From positions 1,364,001-1,428,000 of the forward strand of contig CAVWLA010000001.1 in assembly GCA_963755825.1 (NCBI GenBank): a stretch of 64,000 bases of DNA, given 5' to 3'. Within the stretch, counting starts at the first letter, position 1. Each line of letters starts with the position of its first letter. This stretch comes from DATBQN01 sp963755825 (GTDB lineage Bacteria > Acidobacteriota > Thermoanaerobaculia > Multivoradales > UBA5704). The position numbers were made by a program, and so were the translations under genes. The notes under the pieces are model-generated. The model saw only the letters and a list, made by a program, of their open reading frames with translations. It had not been told where the DNA came from and searched no databases. Positions 61,420 through 64,000 of the stretch are shown here, piece after piece.

Positions 61420-62447
61420 CCCTGGATCGCCTCGCGGTCGGTCGCATCCAGCTCGCGCGTGGTGCGATAGAGGAGGAGCTCGCCCGAGCTCGTCTGGTGG
61501 ACGCGGACGAGCGACAGCCGGGCGAGCTCGAGCACGGCGAGGAAGGCGGCGATCGCCTCCGGTCGGCAGGAGCGCTGCCGCAGGTCGGCGAGCATGTCGA
61601 ACGGACGGAGGGGATCGAGGAGCGCGACCAGGCGGTCGAACTGGCCGCGCACCGAGTAGCTCTCGAGGGAGAGCTGGAGCGGCGGCGGATGCTCTCGATC
61701 GTAGCGGCCGAGGACGCTCTTGAGCGCCCCGAGGAGATCGAAGAGCGACACCTCGCCGAGGTCGATCTCGCCTTCCGCCTCGGGCTCCGGCGTCTTCCAC
61801 GCCGGCTGCGGATCCGGCTTGCGGGTGAAGATCCCCAGGCGCAGGCGGTCGACCTCGGCGAACGACTGCGCCGCCTCCTTCAACCGCCGGTATTCGAGCA
61901 GCCGCTCGACGAGCTCCTGGCGCGGGTCCTCCTCGGCCTCGCCCGCGGCGCTCGCCGGCCGCGGCAGCAGCAGCTTGGACTTGAGGTGGATGAGGAGCGC
62001 CGCCTCGTAGATGTACTCGCCGGCGATGTCCAGATTGAGCTCTTCCATCAGCGACAGATAGGCGTGGAACTGATCGCAGATCGTCGCCACCGGGATGTCG
62101 GAGATCTCGACGCGGTTGATCTTGATGAGATGGAGCAGCAGGTCGAGCGGCCCGTCGAAGATCGGCAGATGGACCTGCCACGACTCCGGCAGCAGGCTGC
62201 GCTCGGAAAGCGGCAGGCGGCGGCTCAGCCGGCGCGCCGAGCGCACCCCGCCCGCCGGCGCAGCCGCGCTGCTCTCCGCCGCGGCGCTCTCGATCTCCGC
62301 ATCCTCGCCGGCCGTGCTCTGGAGAGCCGGGCTCTCGACGACCGTGATCTCGGCGGCGGCGTCCTCGCCGGCCAAGCTCTCCGGAGCCGGGCCGCCGGGC
62401 GCCGCGCCCTCGTCACCCGCCTCGCGCGGCGTCTCCGGCTCGCTCAT
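61416..62447 (-). CDS. scpA: Segregation and condensation protein A
   Basis: 343 residues from the ATG at 62447. The core VHLPIFDGPLDLLLHLIKINRVEISDIPVATICDQFHAYLS is the ScpA signature, followed by AALLIHLKSKLLLP. It is the kleisin that bridges SMC heads. An N-terminal acidic, Ala-rich tail of about 90 residues precedes the core and is not part of the family; ScpB carries a similar acidic insertion. The ATG overlaps the stop of trpS. Confidence 0.94.
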   Translation of the reverse strand: MSEPETPREAGDEGAAPGGPAPESLAGEDAAAEITVVESPALQSTAGEDAEIESAAAESSAAAPAGGVRSARRLSRRLPLSERSLLPESWQVHLPIFDGPLDLLLHLIKINRVEISDIPVATICDQFHAYLSLMEELNLDIAGEYIYEAALLIHLKSKLLLPRPASAAGEAEEDPRQELVERLLEYRRLKEAAQSFAEVDRLRLGIFTRKPDPQPAWKTPEPEAEGEIDLGEVSLFDLLGALKSVLGRYDREHPPPLQLSLESYSVRGQFDRLVALLDPLRPFDMLADLRQRSCRPEAIAAFLAVLELARLSLVRVHQTSSGELLLYRTTRELDATDREAIQG

Positions 62448-63469
62448 CCCGCCACCGCGGAGGGCACCGCCCGCCGATAGTCGAGGGCGAGGGCACCGCG
62501 CACCATCTCCATGGTCTCCGCCGCCCGCTCGCGCGCCTGCCGGGAGCCGGCGATGAGAATGTCGAGGAGGGTGTCGCGATCGGCGATCACCGCCTCGCGC
62601 CGCTGCCGCATCGGCTCCAGGGCGGCGATGATGACGTCCGCCAGCAGGCGCTTGTCCTGCACGCAGCCGATCTCGGCGGCGCGGCACTCGCGCGCCACCC
62701 GCTCCTGCAGCTCCGGCGTCGAGAACAGCTTGTGGAACTCGTAGAGATTGCACACCTCGGGGCGGCCGGGGTCGCTGCGCCGCTGGCGCTGCGGATCGGT
62801 GAACATCTCCATGCACTTCTGGCGGATCGCCTCGGGCGTGTCGGAGAGGTTGATCGCGTTGCCGTACGACTTCGACATCTTGCGGCCGTCGATGCCGGGC
62901 ACCTTGGCGGTCGGCGTGAAGAGGCCGCGCGGCTCGGGAAAGACCTCGCCGTAGAGGCCGTTGAAGCGGCGCACGATCTCGCGGCTGATCTCGATGTGGC
63001 TCGCCTGGTCCTCGCCCACCGGCACGAAGTCGGCGCGATAGATGACGATGTCGACCGTCTGCAGCAGCGGATAGCCGAGGAAGCCGTAGGTCTCGAGGTC
63101 CTTGTTCTCGAGCTGGCGGATCTGCTCCTTGTAGGTCGGCACCCGCTCCAGCCAGCCGAGCGGCGTCAGCATCGAGAGCAGCAGGTGGAGCTCGGCGTGC
63201 TCGGGGACCATCGACTGGATGAAGATCACCGAGCGCGCGGGATCGAGCCCGGCGCCGATCCAGTCGGCGACCATCTCCAGGGTGTTCTCGGCGATGCGCG
63301 AGGGATCGGCGTAGTCGCTGGTGAGCGCGTGCCAGTCGGCCGCGAAATAGAAGCAGCGGTAGCGGTCCTGCAGCTCCACCCAGTTCTTGAGCGCGCCGAA
63401 ATAGTTGCCGAGGTGGATCCTCCCCGTCGAGCGCATGCCCGACAGCACGATGGGGGCTGGGGTGGTCAT
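62444..63469 (-). CDS. trpS: Tryptophanyl-tRNA synthetase
   Basis: 341 residues. The class I motifs are STGRIHLGNYFGAL (HIGH-type) and GRKMSKSYGNAI (KMSKS), with ADWHALTSDY and FLGYPLLQTVDIVIYRADFVPVGEDQASHIE. It attaches tryptophan to tRNA-Trp. The length and motifs match the bacterial enzyme. It is followed by scpA with overlapping stop and start; this linkage is common in bacteria. Confidence 0.97.
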   Translation of the reverse strand: MTTPAPIVLSGMRSTGRIHLGNYFGALKNWVELQDRYRCFYFAADWHALTSDYADPSRIAENTLEMVADWIGAGLDPARSVIFIQSMVPEHAELHLLLSMLTPLGWLERVPTYKEQIRQLENKDLETYGFLGYPLLQTVDIVIYRADFVPVGEDQASHIEISREIVRRFNGLYGEVFPEPRGLFTPTAKVPGIDGRKMSKSYGNAINLSDTPEAIRQKCMEMFTDPQRQRRSDPGRPEVCNLYEFHKLFSTPELQERVARECRAAEIGCVQDKRLLADVIIAALEPMRQRREAVIADRDTLLDILIAGSRQARERAAETMEMVRGALALDYRRAVPSAVAG

Positions 63470-63503
63470 CGGCTGATTCTATCCGCTGGCGCCGGCGGCG
63501 GCC

Positions 63504-64000
63504 CTAGCCGCCGAGATGTGCGAGCACGTTCAGGAAGACCTTGAAGGGGAGGAGCGCCACGAAGCCCACCGGGATGGCGAGGAAGAGGCCGAGCCCGAAG
63601 CCGTAGGGGCGCAGCGCGGCGAGCTTCGGCGCCCAGTCCGGCGGCATCAGGTGGAGGACGATCTGGCCGCCGTCGAAGGGCGGCAGCGGGATCAGGTTGA
63701 AGAACACCAGGTAGGCGTTGATGAGGGCGATCTGCAGGATGGTGAAGACGATGGGGAACCCGGCGAGCGCGCCGGCCTGCTGGAAGTTGCCGAGGATGGT
63801 GAGCTCGCTCGCCTGCCGCGCCTGCGGTCCGAGCGCGGCGAGGACGATGGGCAGCACGATCGTCGCGGCGACGGCGAGGAACGAGTTGGCGGCCGCCCCG
63901 GCGGCGGTGACCAGGAGGTCGTCGCGGCGCGGGCGGGCGAAGTTCTGCACCAGGACCGGCGTCGGCCGCCCCCAGCCGAAGACCGGCAGGCCGAGGAGGA
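63504..64000 (-). CDS. Site-2-protease-type (M50) membrane peptidase, N-terminus outside window
   Basis: About 165 C-terminal residues are present. LVTAAGAAANSFLAVAATIVLPIVLA and IALINAYLVFFNLIPLPPFDGGQIVLHLMP give membrane helices with the NLIPLPPFDGG motif that supplies the third zinc ligand (Asp) of M50 peptidases. The HExxH motif should be on the missing side. These proteases cut membrane proteins within the bilayer, often in regulation. The start lies beyond 64000. trpS follows 34 bases downstream. Confidence 0.9.
   Translation of the reverse strand, partial: LLGLPVFGWGRPTPVLVQNFARPRRDDLLVTAAGAAANSFLAVAATIVLPIVLAALGPQARQASELTILGNFQQAGALAGFPIVFTILQIALINAYLVFFNLIPLPPFDGGQIVLHLMPPDWAPKLAALRPYGFGLGLFLAIPVGFVALLPFKVFLNVLAHLGG

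Overview
The window is a very GC-rich bacterial chromosome segment with tightly packed genes, many sharing ATGA, GTGA or TTGA start/stop overlaps. House-keeping genes at both ends (rpsA; trpS, scpA, scpB, rluB-type, cmk) show it is chromosomal. The Gram-negative envelope genes (L-Ara4N lipid A pathway, RND efflux), the PilB-type ATPase, the matrixin-like secreted protease and a recurring secreted C-terminal domain suggest an Acidobacteriota-like organism (perhaps Thermoanaerobaculia or Holophagae). That placement is inference. Two stretches (about 12.73-15.1 kb and 22.7-29.5 kb) are clearly poorer in GC and carry mobile or accessory DNA.

Layout. 1-6.1 kb, minus strand: rpsA (partial, with a near-consensus promoter), queG with an in-frame family of GGTACCTGGCACCT repeats, a 20-bp tandem array, a secreted matrixin-type protease, a small secreted protein and a GNAT. 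6.2-12.7 kb, plus strand: Bcp peroxiredoxin, a hybrid histidine kinase whose ATP-binding motifs are eroded, a radical SAM protein, a secreted beta-propeller sharing the protease's C-terminal domain, and an EamA transporter. 12.7-15.1 kb: a compact restriction-modification island with controller, BsaWI-like nuclease and N4-cytosine-type methyltransferase, with a C-box and apparently leaderless promoters. 15.3-22.7 kb: Leu/Val dehydrogenase, then a coupled polysaccharide operon (GT2, flippase, GT4, deacetylase, SAT-like acetyltransferase, secreted protein). 22.7-29.4 kb: an island holding one 862-residue lipoprotein gene split by two IS3-family elements, each with a 5-bp target duplication.

29.5-40.4 kb, minus strand, is the most novel part. 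It is an eight-gene, mostly overlapping operon: ACP, active ketosynthase, inactive ketosynthase-like chain-length factor, HMG-CoA reductase homologue, CrtI/retinol-saturase-like flavoprotein, a Rossmann-PlsC acyltransferase fusion, a halogenase-fold flavoprotein and a carotenoid-cleavage-type oxygenase. This looks like a minimal type II polyketide system joined to polyene/terpenoid-type tailoring enzymes; I know of no named product for it. A LuxR HTH remnant lies upstream.

41.2-57.5 kb: a PilB-type ATPase, a secreted protein, then a single 11-kb minus-strand unit running from arnB, arnC, a formyltransferase and a dehydrogenase/decarboxylase (the two halves of ArnA) into an ArnD-TolC fusion, an RND adaptor and an RND pump, with divergent arnT. 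57.5-64 kb, minus strand: a coiled-coil protein, cmk, a pseudouridine synthase, scpB, scpA, trpS and a partial M50 protease. Most of the very long ORFs on the opposite strand of these genes are codon-bias shadows. No tRNA, rRNA or CRISPR array was recognised.
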